DNA of 64,000 nt, taken from positions 18,325,020 to 18,389,019 of the forward strand of contig NC_080546.1 in NCBI RefSeq assembly GCF_028640845.1, given 5' to 3'. The notes under the pieces are model-generated. The model searched no databases. It was not told the origin of the DNA and saw only the letters and a program-made list of their open reading frames with translations. This document shows, one piece after another, positions 9,691-21,159 of this stretch (the stretch's first letter is position 1; the number at the start of each line of letters is the position of its first letter). The position numbers and the translations under genes were made by a program. This DNA comes from Ahaetulla prasina. Lineage: Eukaryota; Chordata; Lepidosauria; Squamata; Colubridae.

Positions 9691-10047
9691 GGGACGTGGT
9701 AGCTCAGTGGCTAAGACGCTGAGCTTTTCGATCAAAAGGTCGGCAGTTCAGCAGTTCAAATCCCTAGTGCCGCGTAATGGGGTGAACTCCCATTACTTGT
9801 CCCAGCTTCTGCCAACCTAGCAGTTTGAAAGCATGTAAAAAAACAAATCGAAAAATAGGGACTACCTTTGACGGGAAGGTAACAGCATTCCGTGTGCTTT
9901 TGGCATTTAGTCATGCCGGCCACATGATCACGGAGACGTCTTCGGACAGCGCTGGCTCTTCGGCTTTGAAATGGAGATGAGCACCGCCCCCTAGAGTCGG
10001 GAACGACAAGCACATATGTGCGAGGAGAACCTTTACCTTTACCTTTA
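9691..10047 (+). mobile_element. tRNA-derived SINE with Bov-B-like tail, copy 1
   Basis: The head GGTAGCTCAGTGGCTAAG is an A-box-like region, and GCAGTTCAAATCCC takes the place of the B box. The body includes CATGCCGGCCACATGA and TAGAGTCGGGAACGAC, and the tail repeats CTTTAC. An 11-bp target duplication, AATAAGCAGAT (9680-9690 and 10048-10058), proves insertion. This is the squamate Sauria/Squam-type SINE. It is not a functional tRNA gene. Confidence 0.92.
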
Positions 10048-10199
10048 AATAAGCAGATACAGATAATACATCAAAAAGCCAAGAAGCAAATAACCTTGAA
10101 GATGATACCAGATTATGTATCTACTTTACTACAAAATGGCAAAGAAAATGAAGATTTTTTTGAATGCTCATAAACAATTTAACTTTCAGGAACGACACA

Positions 10200-10500
10200 A
10201 AGATTCCTTTATTTATTTATTTATTTTTGTCACAACAGTATACACAAACATCGTCATAAATAAAAACAACATATCATGAAAGAAAAATATGTATATATAA
10301 GTAAAAGTATGCAACAGCTATGTTAATTTGATATAATGAAGGGAACAATAGGACAGGAACGGTAGGCACTTTTGTGCTCTTATGCACGCCCCTTATAGTC
10401 CTCTTAGGAATGGGGTGAGATCAATAGTAGACAGTTTTTGGTTGAATATTGGTTGAAATAGTCATATTTCCTTCACCCAACATAACATATAATAACTAAG
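10200..10500 (-). mobile_element. LINE 3' end with (AAAT)n tail, minus strand
   Basis: It reads on the minus strand as the 3' end of the family seen at 16990-17395. Shared segments include GTTGTGACAAA followed by AAATAAAT repeats and the stretch TCTTAGGAATGGGGTGAG. No coding frame survives. The clade (L2/CR1-like) is uncertain. Confidence 0.6.
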
Positions 10501-11740
10501 TAGGCCACTTACAGCCTTACACTAACTGGATGTTTGTGACTGCGGAGAGGATGTTTTCCTCTCAAAGATTACACAAAATGGACTGTGCAAAAGACAGAGA
10601 AATATTTAGGAAGAACGTTGACCTAAAATGCCCAACCTCGAAACTAAAGACTTACTTTGCCTGTTTCAGGGCCTCTCAGGTTCCACTGAATCTGGCAATA
10701 AAAGAGCAAGACAAATGCATGTTATTACTACCGTTTGCTGATTAAGCAGGCCTTTGATGTTGCATTATTATTTAATTAACTGGGGCTGCCTATACTTGTT
10801 ATACGCCATGGCCTCAGGGCCAGGCTCCAAGATACAGGTGGATTGGGCTCTACCTGGCATTGTGCCCACAGAATAATCAACGACAAACCTCTCTGCTGCC
10901 AACATTAATGCCTCTTTGAATACCTCCTGGACTAGCATTAAAGCCACTTTTGCCAACATAGGTGCCAAGAAACAAGAGAAAACTCCAGCTTGTGAAGCCC
11001 AAGGCCAGCAAAGTCAGTGGCAGGTTGACTCCGAGTAAGTGGCAGGCCATTGAAAGCTTGGAGGCCCTGACCTCTGCGCAGGAACAGTTTTAGCTGAGCA
11101 GCTGAGTATTTATTGCATGCAGGGACTGCCTTCTGTTGCGGAAAGCAACTTTGACATCTGGCTTTATAGTCTGTGTTTCATGTTTCCTTTGCTCCTGAAT
11201 CCTGCTATGTTCTTGACCTTGCTGTGTTCCTGACCAGGTCTTTTTTCTGTTGGAAGAAGTGTCCATCTGGGTTCAGTTCCAAGTGGGGAAAAAGACACTG
11301 GAAACAGGGAGACTGCTTGGAAAGATGGTTTAATGGTGGACAGGATCACATTGTTTGAGTTCCCGAATAGAAAAAGATGCTGAGCACGCCTTAGTTTTAT
11401 GCCCTCTCTGAGCTTTGAACTTCCTGGGGCACAGGATGAGTATCCTGATTGGTTGTCAGACTCCCAGGGGATGGGGGGGTCTTAGCTAGCCTTGCTGGCT
11501 GATGTAATCTTCCCAGGTGCCATGTGGTGAGTTTCTGTTGCTAGATGGGTCCTATTGTGTTGCAGATGATGGTCCATTGACAAAGGTGGTGGTGGGGAGG
11601 CAGGAAGGTGGGAGCTGCTTTGTCTTTGAAACATGTTTCTCCATTTCTCATCCAGGGAAATATATTCTGCCTTTTTAATATTTCCCAAAAATTTTCATTC
11701 TTCTAGGAGAGGGGTGGCTGCTAACTTTCTACATTTCCCT
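10500..11740. other. Anonymous DNA, no recognised gene
   Basis: Reading frames of 60-80 codons occur on both strands without recognisable domains. The part around 11330-11700 has the look of an old dispersed repeat, but I could not match it to another copy in the window. Confidence 0.45.
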
Positions 11741-12315
11741 GGCACTTCATGATTCAATTGAATCAATGAAGTCAGTCTTCTTAAAAACCTCCAGTGATGA
11801 AGCCCCTACAACTCCTGAAGGCAAGCTGTTCCACTGGTTAATTGTCCTCACTGTTAGGAAGTTTCTCCTTAATTCCAGGTTGCTTCTCTCCTTGATTAGT
11901 TCCCATCCATTGTTGCTTGCCCTGCCTTGTGGTGTTTTGGAAAATAAGTCGATCCTTTCCTCTTTGTGGCAGCCTCTCAAATATTGCTATCATGTCCCCC
12001 ACTAGTCCTTCTATTCTCTCGACTAGCAAAACCCAAATCCTGCAACCGTTCTTCACATATTTTAGTCTCCATGCCTTTAATCCCCTTAGCTGTTCTTCTT
12101 TGCACTTTTCCCAAAGTCTCAACACCTTTTTTTGTAATGTGGGGACCAAAAGTGGATGCAGTATTCCTGGAGTGGCCTTAATAGGGCTTTATAAAGTGGT
12201 ATTAATACTTCACATGATTTTGATTCTATGCCTTTGTTTATATAACCAAGGATTGCATTGTCTTTTTTGGCTTCTGCCACACACTGCTGGCCTATATTTA
12301 AGTGATTGTCAACTA

Positions 12316-12373
12316 TGAGTCCTTCGGGAGAAGAGCGGTATAAAAATCCAATTAATTAAATAAATAAATAAAT
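12316..12373 (+). mobile_element. Very short L2-like LINE 3' end nested in CR1
   Basis: GAGTCCTTCGGGAGAAGAGC and the TAAATAAA tail match the 3' end of the L2-like element at 18874-21148. The sequence AACTA flanks it on both sides (12311-12315 and 12374-12378). It is a roughly 58-bp, severely 5'-truncated insertion. Confidence 0.75.
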
Positions 12374-12443
12374 AACTAGGACTCCAAGATCCCTCTCACA
12401 GTTACTCTTTTTGAGCCAAGTTTCACCTAATCTGTACTTGTAC

Positions 12444-12750
12444 CAGAGGTGGTATTCAGCAGGTTCTGACCAGTTCTGAAGAACCGGTAGCGGAAAGCTT
12501 GATTACTTCAGAGAACTGGAAATACCACCTCTGACTGGCCTTGCCCCATCTATTCTCTCCCTCCCGAATCCCAGCTGATTGGGAAGAAATGGGGATTTTA
12601 CAGTATCCTTCCCCTGGAGTGGGGAGGGAATGGAGATTTTACAGTATCTTTCTCCAGCCACGCCCACCAAGCCACGCCCACCAAGCCATGCCACACCCAT
12701 CAAGCCACGCCCACAGAACCAGTAGTAAAAAAATTTGAATCCCACCACTG
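12444..12750. mobile_element. hAT-like MITE (CAG.GGTGG family) nested in CR1
   Basis: The ends are CAGAGGTGGTATTCAGC and GAATCCCACCACTG. The flanking 8-bp duplication ACTTGTAC is perfect (12436-12443 and 12751-12758). It is 307 bp long and non-coding, with internal ACCGGTAG and GCCACGCCCACC repeats. This copy defines the family and shows hAT-type insertion. The terminal sequence is the one amplified into the 17-bp minisatellite near 38-40 kb. Confidence 0.92.
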
Positions 12751-12959
12751 ACTTGTACCTCTGGCTTTTCCTGCCTAGGTGTAAAACCTTGCTTTTCTCT
12801 ATATTGAATTTCATTTTGTTGGATAGGGCCAATTGTTCAAGATCTTTTGTTCAAGATCTTTTGGGATCCCGAGCTTGTCTTTTGGAGTGTTGGCTATTCC
12901 TGCTAGCTTAGTGTCATCTGCAAATATGATTTCTATCTCCTTCTCAGTCACCAAAGGTT

Positions 12960-13920
12960 GCTGTCAGCCTCACTGGGTAGATCAAATCAGTACATCAACT
13001 GCTTTAGCTTAAACTTTGAAGTACCCATTCTAATTCTGTGCTCAGCTCAAAGTCACCCTGCACCTTTAGTACTCTGTCTTCAGACACCTCAAATTGCTGT
13101 TTTACCGTGAAATGCATACTATTTAATATGTTTAACGATGTAGAACTAAAAACGAATATAATTCCACTCGTCCTTTTAATTATATCAATATCAAAGATTC
13201 CAACTTTTTTTTTTTAGTTCCCAGAGGCCTATTTGCATAACATCCAGGCCATAGAAACTCTTTAAGTATCAGCATTTATATTCATCAGAAGGTGGATTGA
13301 GATGAAAGGCAATTTCCTGCATCCTCTTCCAATAATTAAACTGTAACCATCAGTCATGGCAAATTTTGCATCCCAGTTGTGGACAGTTGCCCATTGAGAA
13401 ATATGACTACACATAGTCTGTCTCAGTGATATTTTTCAATTCTAAACAGTGTCCAGGGATTCTGCTTACACCTATGTAGCAGGAATGGCATGTGGAACCC
13501 CAGAATTCAATGATCAAAGGGAAGAAAGGAGGAGGGGAATAATTAACTCTGACATTGGAGAGTCAGAAGAAGAGTATGGTAATGTGAAGGGATAAGGAAG
13601 AAATTATTTTTATCTGAATTAAATAAATATATTATTTTTCAACTTGCTGAATAAATTAGAACTCAAAATGTATGGAGATGCTGAAATGTTTTGGAGAAAT
13701 TTATAACATTGTTTGCAACAGTTTAAAAATACAGAAATGTTCACAAGGAAAGTAGACACAAAAAAGCATGTATTAGACAAATGTATGAATAAAAAAATAT
13801 AGTATTCGTTAAAAAAAAGTTTGCCAAAAAAAAATAGGCACATTAGTGAATTTTTGCAAACAAAACATTTATACTATGCATATGAATTTGAAAACAGGGG
13901 GACCCAACAGTTTTTGCAAT
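12960..13920. other. Anonymous AT-rich DNA
   Basis: No named repeat or plausible coding frame was recognised. The 74-codon minus-strand frame at 13619-13843 is AT-rich and low in complexity. Confidence 0.5.
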
Positions 13921-14260
13921 CAGTAAATCAGTTTCTTCCCAAACACCATCACTCTCTGCTAAACAAATAATTCCCTCAACACTATCAAACTATTTACTAA
14001 ATCTGTACTACTATTAATCTTCTCATCATTCCCATCACCCATCTCCTTCCACTTATGACTGTATGACTGTAGCTTTGTTGCTTGTATCCTTACAATTTAT
14101 ATTGATATTGATTGTTTCCTGATTGCTTATTTGTACCCTATGACTATCATTAAGTGTTGAACATATATTTTCTTTTATGTACACTGAGAGCATATGCACC
14201 AAGACAAATTCCTTGTGTGTCCAATCACACTTGGCCAATAAAAAATTCTATTCCATTCTC
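13921..14260 (+). mobile_element. CR1-L3 LINE 3' end
   Basis: It begins in the last codons (CAGTTTCTTCCCAAACACC) and runs through the 3' UTR to AATAAAAAATTCTATTCCAT. The ATTCT tail is degenerate. Confidence 0.9.
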
Positions 14261-14344
14261 AGTAATCATAATCTGCATATCATATCATTATTTGTTTTAA
14301 GCCATAAGGAGCTCAAAACATATTCTTAAACAAGCAATACACTA

Positions 14345-14397
14345 AATAGAAAAGAATAGAGTTCTTTATTGGCCAAGTGTGATTGGACACGCAGGAG
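14345..14397 (-). mobile_element. CR1-L3 LINE, extreme 3' end, minus strand
   Basis: AAAGAATAGAG followed by TTATTGGCCAAGTGTGATTG is the reverse complement of the family's last 50 bp. It is the shortest copy in the window. Confidence 0.8.
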
Positions 14398-14539
14398 CTA
14401 GCCACACATCTTGTGGTATAAATACTTTTATAATAATTATGTATATGTGTATGTGTGTTAGAGCAGGTAGCACACATTGATCAAAACCTTTCAGGCATAG
14501 GGGAGGTTGTTCTTGAAAATTACAGTATGCTTAGGTTGC

Positions 14540-15138
14540 CGAATGCCTGCCACATTTAACATATACCGGTAAAACATGGACACTAACCTCACAATCGATA
14601 CAAAAGCTACGAGTGGCGCAAAGAGCCATGGAAAGATACATGCTTGGCATCACAAGACTAGAGAGAAAGATCTGCACATAGATTAGAGAACAAATGAAAG
14701 TACACGATATCATCAAGAGAGTAAAAGAATTAAAACGGAAATGGGCTGGTCACATAGCAAAAAGAATCGGTGGCAGGTGGACCAAGGCAGTCATAGAATG
14801 GATCCCACTTGATAAAAAGCATCCACAAAAGAGATCTAAAACAAGATAGATCAATGACATTAGCAAGTATTATGGGCCCAGTTGGCAAAAGAAAGTTCAG
14901 GACCATATTGGTTGGAAATGTGCAGAAGAGGCCCTCATTTTCCAGTGTACAAACAATGGCTAAAATGATGTATATGTACGTGTGTCTCACTTAACCACAT
15001 AAATTTTGGGGTCAATTGTGGTCATAAGTTGAGGATTACCTGTAGTGCAAGATCGGAAGATGTGAAGAGACCTGGCCCATAGAATTGCAAAGAGTCAACA
15101 CGACTGAATGGATATCATTATCATCATCATCATCATCA
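14540..15138 (+). mobile_element. RTE (Bov-B-like) LINE 3' fragment
   Basis: Translation gives QRAMERYMLGITRLERKI, KRKWAGHIAKR and an IGGRW-type segment, the C-terminal region of RTE-clade reverse transcriptases such as Bov-B. In-frame stops show it is dead. It ends in an (ATC)n tail at 15113-15138, typical of RTE 3' ends. A MITE fragment is inserted at about 14957-15043. Confidence 0.75.
14957..15043. mobile_element. Fragment of AGGTAGTCCTCGACTTA MITE nested in RTE
   Basis: It contains GTCTCACTTAACCACATAAA and ends AGTTGAGGATTACCTGTA, matching one end of the MITE at 25919-26287. The other end is missing. Confidence 0.65.
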
Positions 15139-15234
15139 TGAATGAATGAATACTAAGAGCAACTCTCAATACACCAAAGACAAAGTCCCATTATCAGTAG
15201 CCACAACATCCCAATGCAATCCCAAATCCTCCTG

Positions 15235-16675
15235 AAATAGAATAGAATAGAATAGAATAGAATTTTTTTATTGGCCAAGTGTGATTGGACACACAAGGAA
15301 TTTGTCTTGGTGCATATGCTCTCAGTGTATATAAAAGAAAAGATACGTTCATCAAGGTACAACATTTACAACACAATTGATGGTCAATATATCAATATAA
15401 ATCATAAGGATTGCCAGCAACAAGTTATAGTCATACAGTCATAAGTGGAAAGAGATTGGTGATGGGAACTATGAAACGATTAATAGTAGTGCAGATTCAG
15501 TAAATAGTCTGACAGTGTTGAGGGAATTAATTGTTTAGCAGAGTGATGGCCTTCGGGGAAAAACTGTTCTTGTGTCTAGTTGTTCTGGTGTGCAGTGCTC
15601 TATAGCGTCGTTTTGAGGGTAGGAGTTGAAACAGTTTATGTCCAGGATGCGAGGGATCTGCAAATATTTTCACGGCCCTCTTCTTGATTCGTGCAGTATA
15701 CAGGTCCTCAATGGAAGGCAGGTTGGTAGCAATTATTTTTTCTGCAGTTCTAATTATCCTCTGAAGTCTGTGTTTTTCTTGTTGGGTTGCAGAACCGAAC
15801 CAGACAGTTATAGAGGTGCAAATGACAGACTCAATAATTCCTCTGTAGAATTGGATCAGCAGCTCCTTGGGCAGTTTGAGCTTACTGAGTTGGCGCAGAA
15901 AGAACATTCTTTGTTGTCCTTTTTTAATGATGTTTTTGATGTTAGCTGTCCATTTGAGATCTTGCGATATGATGGAACCCAGAAATTTGAAGGTTTCTAC
16001 TGTTGATACTGTGTTGTCAAGTATTGTGAGAGGTGGAAGTATGGAAGGGTTTCTCCTAAAGTCTACCACCATTTCTACGGTTTTGAGTGTGTTCAGTTCC
16101 AGATTGTTTTGGTTGCACCACAAGGCTAGTCGTTCGACCTCTTGTCTATATGCGGATTCGTCATTGTCTCGAATGAGACCAATCACTGTTGTGTCATCTG
16201 CGAACTTCAGTAGCTTAACAGATGGATCATTGGAGATGCAGTCATTGGTATACAGAGAGAAGAGAAGTGGGGAGAGCACACAGCCTTGGGGGGGCCCTGT
16301 GCTAATTGTACAGGTATTTGATGTGATCTTGCTTAGCTTCACCTGCTGCTTCCTGTTTGTTAGGAAGCTTGTGATCCACTTACAAGTCTGTTCCGGTACC
16401 TGTAGCTGGTTTAGCTTAGTTAGAAGAATGTCTGGAATGATGGTATTGAATGCTGAACTAAAGTCTACAAAGAGGACCCTTACATATGTCTTTGGAGACT
16501 CAAGATGTTGTAGGATGTAGTGCAGAGCCATATTAACAGCATCATCTGTTGATCTATTTGCTTGGTATGCAAATTGCAAGGGGTCTAACAGCGGATCCGT
16601 GATGGTTTTCAGGTAGGAAAGCACTAGCCTTTCAAAGGTTTTCATGACTACAGATGTTAAAGTAACTGGTCAGGC
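15235..16675 (-). mobile_element. CR1-L3 LINE, best-preserved copy
   Basis: A 1.44-kb 5'-truncated element in minus orientation. Its (ATTCT)n tail reads as AATAG repeats at 15235-15262, followed by the standard 3' UTR and a 372-codon reverse transcriptase frame. Immediately upstream of the frame's first Met, the codons for PVTLTSVV are in frame, but a stop replaces the preceding Arg. The element breaks off just beyond. It is the reference for the other eight copies. Confidence 0.93.
15527..16645 (-). pseudogene. Reverse transcriptase, 5'-truncated ORF2 of CR1-L3 LINE
   Basis: A 372-residue frame covers the central and C-terminal RT domain. Motifs in order are the [10 protein letters not shown] segment near residue 62-71 (catalytic Asp), STGPPQGCVLSPLLF near 118-132, and FADDTTVIG near 151-159 with the catalytic DD pair. 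VDFRRNP and KFLGSIISQDLKW follow, and then the C-terminal half conserved in Rex1/L3 elements. In the family, RT primes on nicked DNA to copy the element's RNA. The endonuclease and the N-terminal RT part are missing, so it cannot act alone. The overlapping plus-strand frames at 15626-16520 are shadows. Confidence 0.85.
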
Positions 16676-16679
16676 TTTA

Positions 16680-16985
16680 ATGGCCTCTCTGGAAACTGAT
16701 AGTAAAGAACCAACTGGATTTCTCAGGGAATGATGTTCCTTGTAATAGGGTAGAGAAAAGAGATGGCAACACAAAGAAACATAAAAGAATTCCATCTGAA
16801 AATAATAGCTCCTTTGGAACTTTCAGGGAGACGCAACTCAGGAAGAAAGAGAAGGTTTTCATTCTTTTTTGGTTCTTGAACAGGAAGAAAGGGTGGAAGG
16901 AAGAAACACAAAGTCAAAAGAAAAATGCCTGCACTCTCTCCCTGTTGCATTTATAGAATAATTTAACTCATAGAATCATCTATTA
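16680..16985. other. Anonymous DNA
   Basis: No recognised element. Short minus-strand frames here lack identifiable content. Confidence 0.45.
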
Positions 16986-16989
16986 CAAC

Positions 16990-17395
16990 GTCCTTCCTGT
17001 TGAAGACTATTTCAGCTTTAATCGCAACATTACATGAGCACACAATAGATTTAAGCTTAATGTGAACTGCTCCAATCTTGACTGCAGAAAATATGACTTC
17101 AGTAACAGAGTTGTTAATGCCTGGAATGCACTACCTGACTCGGCGGTCTCTTCCCAAAATCCCCAAAGCTTTAACCAAAGACTATCTACTATTGACCTCA
17201 CCCCATTCCTAAGAGGTCTGTAAGAGTACCAACGTGCCTACCACTCCTGTCCCAATGTCCCCTTTGATTGTATCCAATTTGCATAGTTTTTTTATACTTA
17301 TGCTTATACATATGCTTATATATTGTATAGTTATTTCATGCTTATGCTTACATATACTGTTGTGACAAATAAATAAATAAATAAAATAAATAAAT
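16990..17395 (+). mobile_element. LINE 3' end with (AAAT)n tail
   Basis: Translation includes YDFSNRVVNAWNALPDS followed by a PFLRGL end and a stop, which matches the C-terminal style of L2/CR1-like reverse transcriptases. The 3' UTR runs to CTGTTGTGACAAATAAATAA with AAAT repeats at 17368-17395. The same family lies inverted at 10200-10500. Confidence 0.7.
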
Positions 17396-17432
17396 TTAAG
17401 CCACCTCAACCATCCCTGTGTGCAATCACATC

Positions 17433-17729
17433 AGAGGTGGTATTCAGCTGGTTCTGAACAGTTCAGGTGAACCAGTGGTAGTGACCTGCGGATGGGGTGC
17501 ACCCATCCCGGAGCAATTCCATCCTATATCGCTGTGTTTTTGATGCTGCATGCATGCGTGGACAGTGCGTGAGTGAATTGCCGTGTCATTTGAGGTCGCA
17601 CGCATGTGTGGACGACGCACGTGAGTGAATTGCCGTGTTTTGTGATGCCGCACGCATGCGCGGATGCATGCGTGCTCACATTTCCTGTGCTGGGAGAACC
17701 GGTGGTAACAGTATCTGAAACCCACGTCT
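17433..17729. mobile_element. hAT-like MITE (CAG.GGTGG family)
   Basis: The ends are CAGAGGTGGTATTCAGC and CTGAAACCCACGTCTG. The interior repeats the ACGCATGCG/CATGCGTG motif, giving an alternating purine-pyrimidine character. Flanking 8-bp sequences agree at about six positions, so the duplication is worn. Confidence 0.75.
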
Positions 17730-18129
17730 GAATCAGGTGCAGAATAGTAGCTTGAAGAACACAGTGAGTATGTTGGAGAGAGATGTGGTGTATGAAGGAG
17801 AGGGAGAGGTTGGTACATGTTGGAAGCAACATGTTCAATGACTGAAGAATCTGCATCAGCAGCTGGAGGGGAGTGATTTTTTTCTAGTGAAACATCCCTG
17901 GGGAAAGTTCGGCGAATACCAAGGACTTCTTGCAAAGACATCTTCACTGAAAATATTGAAAGCAGCTGCAGTAGTATCCAGAGAAATCAATAACCACATC
18001 AATTGCACCATGGCACCAGAAACATCAGGAGTCACTTGGAGTTAGAGGTCAGAAACCAACCTTGAATTCTTTTCTCCCCTGTTCTCTGATGGATCTCAGG
18101 GTGCTGCCAACCTTCAAACAAGTCCAGAA

Positions 18130-18464
18130 CAGTGGGGGGTTTCATTTTTTTTTTACTACCGGTCCTGTGGGCATGGCTTGGTGGGCATGGCATGGCTTGG
18201 TGGGCATGGCATGGGAAGGATACTGTAAAATCTCTATTCCCACCCCACTCCAGGGGAAGGATACCGTAAAATCTCCATTCACTTCCCACTCCAGGGGGAG
18301 ATTACTGCAAAATCCCCATTTCCTCCCAATCAGCTGGGACTCAGGAGGCAGAGAATAGATGGGGGTGGGTCCAATCAGAATTTTTACTACCAGTTCTCCG
18401 AACTACTCAAAATTTCCACTATTGTTCTCCAGAACTGGTCAGAACCTGCTGAAAGCCACCTCTG
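18130..18464. mobile_element. hAT-like MITE (CAG.GGTGG family)
   Basis: It runs from CAGTGGGGGGTTTCA to GAAAGCCACCTCTG and is flanked by GTCCAGAA (18122-18129) and GTCCAGAG (18465-18472). The interior has repeated GGGCATGGCTTGGTG and GGGGAAGGATAC motifs. Confidence 0.85.
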
Positions 18465-18730
18465 GTCCAGAGTGATGGGAAGCCTTGAAAAACAATCCGT
18501 ATTTGGAAAGGCTGAGAAATTAAGAGCAGTTATCAAGAAAACTAGAGATTCAAGTGAGGTCTGCAGAGCTAAGTCAACCTAGCAGCAGAGCAAAACAGAG
18601 GTTGCTGAACCTCCATCCCAGTTTTTTGGCAACAGAAAGCCATAGAAAGCAAAGCCATTATACACAACTAAGAAGAGATTTTGTTGAGGTGTCTGTAGGA
18701 AGAGTAGTCATAAACTTATGGCTATAAGAC

Positions 18731-18817
18731 CCCACACTGAGAGCATATGCACCAAGACAAATTCCTTGTGTGTCCAATCACACTTGGCCAATAAAAATTC
18801 TATTCTATTCTATTCTA
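18731..18817 (+). mobile_element. CR1-L3 LINE, extreme 3' end
   Basis: It holds the last about 65 bp of the 3' UTR plus four ATTCT units. It is severely 5'-truncated. Confidence 0.88.
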
Positions 18818-18873
18818 ATATAGCATCATTTAAATTAAGATAAAGCAATAAATTGAACTGTTAGTTAAGAATT

Positions 18874-21148
18874 TTCCTGAGGACCTGGCCCACGGCACGG
18901 CTGGAGAGCTAGTTGCGGCCTGGGAACGGGCCGCGGCTGGAGCTTTGGACCGTGTCGTGCCCTTGCGGCCTCTGACCCGGCGTAGGTCTCACCCGGCCCC
19001 TTGGTTCTCCGAGGGGCTGAGGGAGATGAAACACCGGAGAAGACGCCTAGAGAGTGTCTGGAGGTCCAGCCGCTCAGAAGCTGACCGAACACTAGTTAGA
19101 TCCTATTCTAGGACCTACCTAGTGGCAATGAGGGAGGCGAGGCGCTCCTATGCTTCCACCCTCATTGCGTTGGCAGATAACCGCCCAGCCGCCCTGTTTC
19201 GGGTGACCCGCTCCCTCCTGCATCAGGAGGTGCGGGATGACCCGTTGCAGGGCCGTGCCGAGGAGTTTAGTGGTTATCTATACGACAAAATCGTTCAGCT
19301 CCGGGACGGCTTAGACCGAAATTGGGATGATCCAGGTGGGAGGGCGGAGTCGCATCTTGTGGAGGTTATTTGGGATGAGTTTGATCCTGTGACTCTCGAG
19401 GACGTGGACAGGTTGCTGGGGAGGCTGCATACTACGACATGTTTACTGGACCCGTGCCCTTCCTGGTTGGTGCTGGCCTCCCGGAAAGTGACACAAGGCT
19501 GGCTCCAGGGGATTACCAATGCTTCTTTGTTGGAGGGAGTTTTCCCTGCTGCCTTGAAGGAGGCAGTGGTGAGACCCCTCCTCAAGAAGCCCTCCCTGGA
19601 CCCAGCTATTTTAGGTAATTACCGTCCGGTCTCCAACCTTCGCTTCATTGCGAAGGTTGTAGAGAGTGCTGTGGCACGGCAGCTACCCCAGTACCTGGAT
19701 GAAGCCGTCTATCTAGACCCATTCCAGTCCGGTTTCCGACCCGGATACAGCACGGAGACAGCTTTGGTCGCGTTGGTGGATGATCTCTGGAGGGCCAGAG
19801 ACAGGGGTTATTCCTCTGCCCTGGTCCTATTAGACCTCTCAGCGGCTTTCGATACCATCGACCATGGTATCCTGCTGCACCGGTTGGAGGGATTGGGAGT
19901 GGGAGGCACCGTTTATCGGTGGTTCTCCTCCTATCTCTCCGACCGGTCGCAGACGGTGTTGACAGGGGGGCAGAGGTCGACCGTGAGACACCTCACTTGT
20001 GGGGTGCCGCAGGGGTCGATCCTCTCGCCCCTTCTGTTCAACATCTATATGAAGCCGCTGGGTGAGATCATCAGTGGCTTCGGTGTGAGGTACCAGCTGT
20101 ACGCTGATGACACCCAGCTGTACTTTTCCACACCGGGCCACCCCAACGAAGCTATCGAAGTGTTGTCCCGGTGCTTGGAGGCCGTACGGGTCTGGATGGG
20201 CAGGAACAGGCTCAAGCTCAATCCCTCCAAGACAGAGTGGCTGTGGATGCCGGCACCCCGATACAGTCAGCTGCAGCCGCAGCTGACTGTTGGGGGCGAG
20301 TTATTGGCCCCAAAGGAGGGAGTGCGCAACTTGGGTGTTCTCCTGGATGCACGGCTGTCGTTTGAAGATCATTTGGCGGCCGTCTCCAGGAGAGCCTTTC
20401 ACCAGGTTCGCCTGGTTCGCCAGTTGCGCCCCTTCCTTGATCGGGATGCCCTATGCACAGTCACTCACACTCTTGTTACCTCCCGGCTGGATTATTGCAA
20501 TGCTCTCTACATGGGGCTCCCCTTGAGATGCACTCGGAGGCTTCAGTTGGTCCAGAATGCAGCTGCGCGGGTGATAGAGGGAGTCACACGTAGCTCCCAT
20601 GTGACACCTCTCCTGCGCAGACTGCACTGGCTTCCTGTTGCCTTCGGTGCATTTCAAGGTTTTGGTAACCACCTTTAAAGCGCCCATGGCTTGGGACCTG
20701 GGTACTTACGGGACCGCCTTCTGTTACCTCATGCCTCCCACCGACCAGACGCCGCACAGAGAGGGCCTTCTCAGGTGCCGTCCGCCAGAAAATGCCGCTG
20801 GCGGCCCCAGAGGAAGATCCTTCTCTGTGGGGCCCTCTTTGGAACGAACTCCCCTGGTTTACGCCAAATACCTGACCTTCGACTTTTCGCATGAACTGAA
20901 AACATATCTGTTTGTTCGTGCGGGGCTTTCTTAAATTGTTTAGTTTTAACTTCTAAATTTCTCTTTGGTTTTAATTGGGGTTTTTTAGATTCTTAATTAT
21001 TTTAAATTTGGCCACATTGTATAATAAGTTTTTTAACTGTATTTTAACTGTATATTGCTTTTTTTTATTCTGGCTGTACACCGCCCTGAGTCCTTCGGGA
21101 GAAGGGCGGTTTATAAATCTAATAAATAATAATAAATAATAAGAATAA
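18874..21148 (+). mobile_element. L2-like LINE, 2.3 kb, GC-rich
   Basis: A 5'-truncated element starts within ORF2, after the endonuclease region. It ends with ACACCGCCCTGAGTCCTTCG and an AATAAT tail. The 8-bp sequence TAAGAATT flanks it (18866-18873 and 21149-21156). Its coding part is far richer in G+C than the flanks. Besides the main frame, the C-terminus continues in another frame (20638-20934), so at least one frameshift near 20640 separates it from the rest. Confidence 0.88.
18945..20678 (+). pseudogene. Reverse transcriptase ORF2 of L2-like LINE, frameshifted
   Basis: A 577-codon frame contains the linker and RT domain. Motifs in order are the LKEAVVRPLLKKPSLDP and NYRPVSNLRF segments (about residues 205-235), DPFQSGFRPGYSTETAL (about 258-274), LLDLSAAFDTIDH (catalytic Asp, about 297), GVPQGSILSPLLFNIY, YADDTQLYFS (catalytic DD, about 389-390), LNPSKTEWLW, and a C-terminal RLDYCNALYMGLP...LQLVQNAAARV. 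This series is typical of the L2 clade. After LHWLPV the frame shifts, and the remainder (TFKA...ELKTYLFVRAGLS) lies in a different frame up to about 20934. The start at 18945 is arbitrary, because coding similarity begins upstream at about 18880. All minus-strand frames here are shadows. Confidence 0.88.
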
Positions 21149-21159
21149 TAAGAATTAGG

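Larger units (their letters stand above)
11745..12960 (-). mobile_element. CR1 LINE (classic type), degenerate, with two nested insertions
   Basis: The minus strand encodes the CR1 C-terminus: [20 protein letters not shown] and, further upstream, ERLPQ/GLVGDMIAIF-type segments also seen at 34422-35100 and 57087-57802. Frameshifts are frequent. The upstream part (12751-12960 in window order) continues the RT with fragments similar to LSNKMKFNIEKSKVLHLG. A 3' end of another LINE (12316-12373) and a hAT MITE (12444-12750) are inserted in it, so it is the oldest layer here. Confidence 0.85.

Noticed and set aside
9691..9780. Functional tRNA gene
   Set aside because: The A- and B-box sequence is the head of a dispersed SINE that recurs seven times with the same body and tail, and the cloverleaf is not maintained.
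15867..16520. 217-codon plus-strand frame
   Set aside because: It is the antisense shadow of the CR1-L3 reverse transcriptase on the minus strand.
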